From: Burkholderia sp. USMB20
GTDB taxonomy: Bacteria; Pseudomonadota; Gammaproteobacteria; Burkholderiales; Burkholderiaceae
Assembly (NCBI RefSeq): GCF_000949135.2
Contig: NZ_JTAN02000001.1
Coordinates: 372,001 to 436,000 of the forward strand
Length of the DNA: 64,000 nucleotides
Reading direction: 5' to 3'
Shown: piece by piece, positions 63,950 through 64,000 of the stretch
Numbering within the stretch: position 1 is the stretch's first letter
Layout: each line of letters starts with the position of its first letter
Notes under the pieces: generated by a model
Told to the model about the DNA's origin: nothing
Seen by the model: the letters and a program-made list of their open reading frames with translations, nothing else
Database searches by the model: none
Program-made: the position numbers and the translations under genes

Positions 63950-63963
63950 ACCGGCTGGACGGT
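63950..63963. promoter_or_regulatory. TetR operator 4
   Basis: ACCGGCTGGACGGT, identical to operator 1, preceded by GTACTGT as operator 2 is preceded by CTACTGT. It lies 63 bases from operator 3, nearly the same spacing as operators 1 and 2. Confidence 0.7.
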
Positions 63964-64000
63964 ATATATCGATGTGGGAGGTGTTGGACCCGAGTGACCG

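Overview
The window is very high in GC, and its gene content points to a member of the genus Burkholderia, probably the B. cepacia complex. It carries a ParA/ParB system with 16-bp palindromic parS sites, a plasmid-type (Rep_3-like) initiator, an iteron array and a KfrA-like protein. That combination marks the replication and partition origin of a secondary replicon, most likely chromosome 2. The species call is inferred from gene content and style; no search was run.

Layout, left to right. 1-2.4 kb: the end of a carbohydrate ABC importer (partial binding protein, two permeases). 2.5-10.1 kb: the glycolate system, glcC divergent from glcDEFGB, with two identical GlcC-type operators in the divergent gap and a double terminator after glcB. 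10.3-14.3 kb: a Cache-GGDEF diguanylate cyclase preceded by a perfect FNR-type box, then a NarL-type two-component pair. 14.5-24 kb: hopanoid genes, with hpnM on the minus strand, hpnN and an mlaA/vacJ-like lipoprotein on the plus strand, and hpnD-hpnE-shc-hpnG on the minus strand. They make squalene, cyclise it, remove adenine from adenosylhopane and move hopanoids to the outer membrane. 24-32.2 kb: signalling and redox genes (hydrolase; receiver-CheC-diguanylate cyclase operon; hybrid kinase; FMN reductase; ECF sigma/anti-sigma pair).

32.2-41.4 kb is the origin: four exact 100-bp tandem repeats, an ArsC-family gene, six parS sites, parA, parB, a convergent rep gene, about 1.5 kb of iterons with an AT-rich segment and a DnaA-like box, a KfrA-like coiled-coil gene and a tyrosine recombinase that has lost most catalytic residues. 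41.5-57 kb: metabolic genes (kbl-tdh, a tartrate/D-malate dehydrogenase, argC, adc-bdhA-patatin) and regulators. Seven extra copies of the origin iteron, all in inverted orientation, lie in intergenic gaps across this arm up to 56.55 kb. 57-59.3 kb: a ferric-reductase-like gene under a His-rich PadR regulator. 59.9-64 kb: a TetR-esterase-amino-acid-permease module with four matching palindromic operators, one pair at each end.

The most interesting candidate for an undescribed system is the replication-control layer: distal inverted iterons, the 100-bp repeat array, a degenerate recombinase and two LexA-like boxes around the origin. Two reading-frame anomalies (GGDEF gene at 12.1-12.3 kb, mlaA-like gene near 18.9 kb) may be real mutations or base-calling errors.
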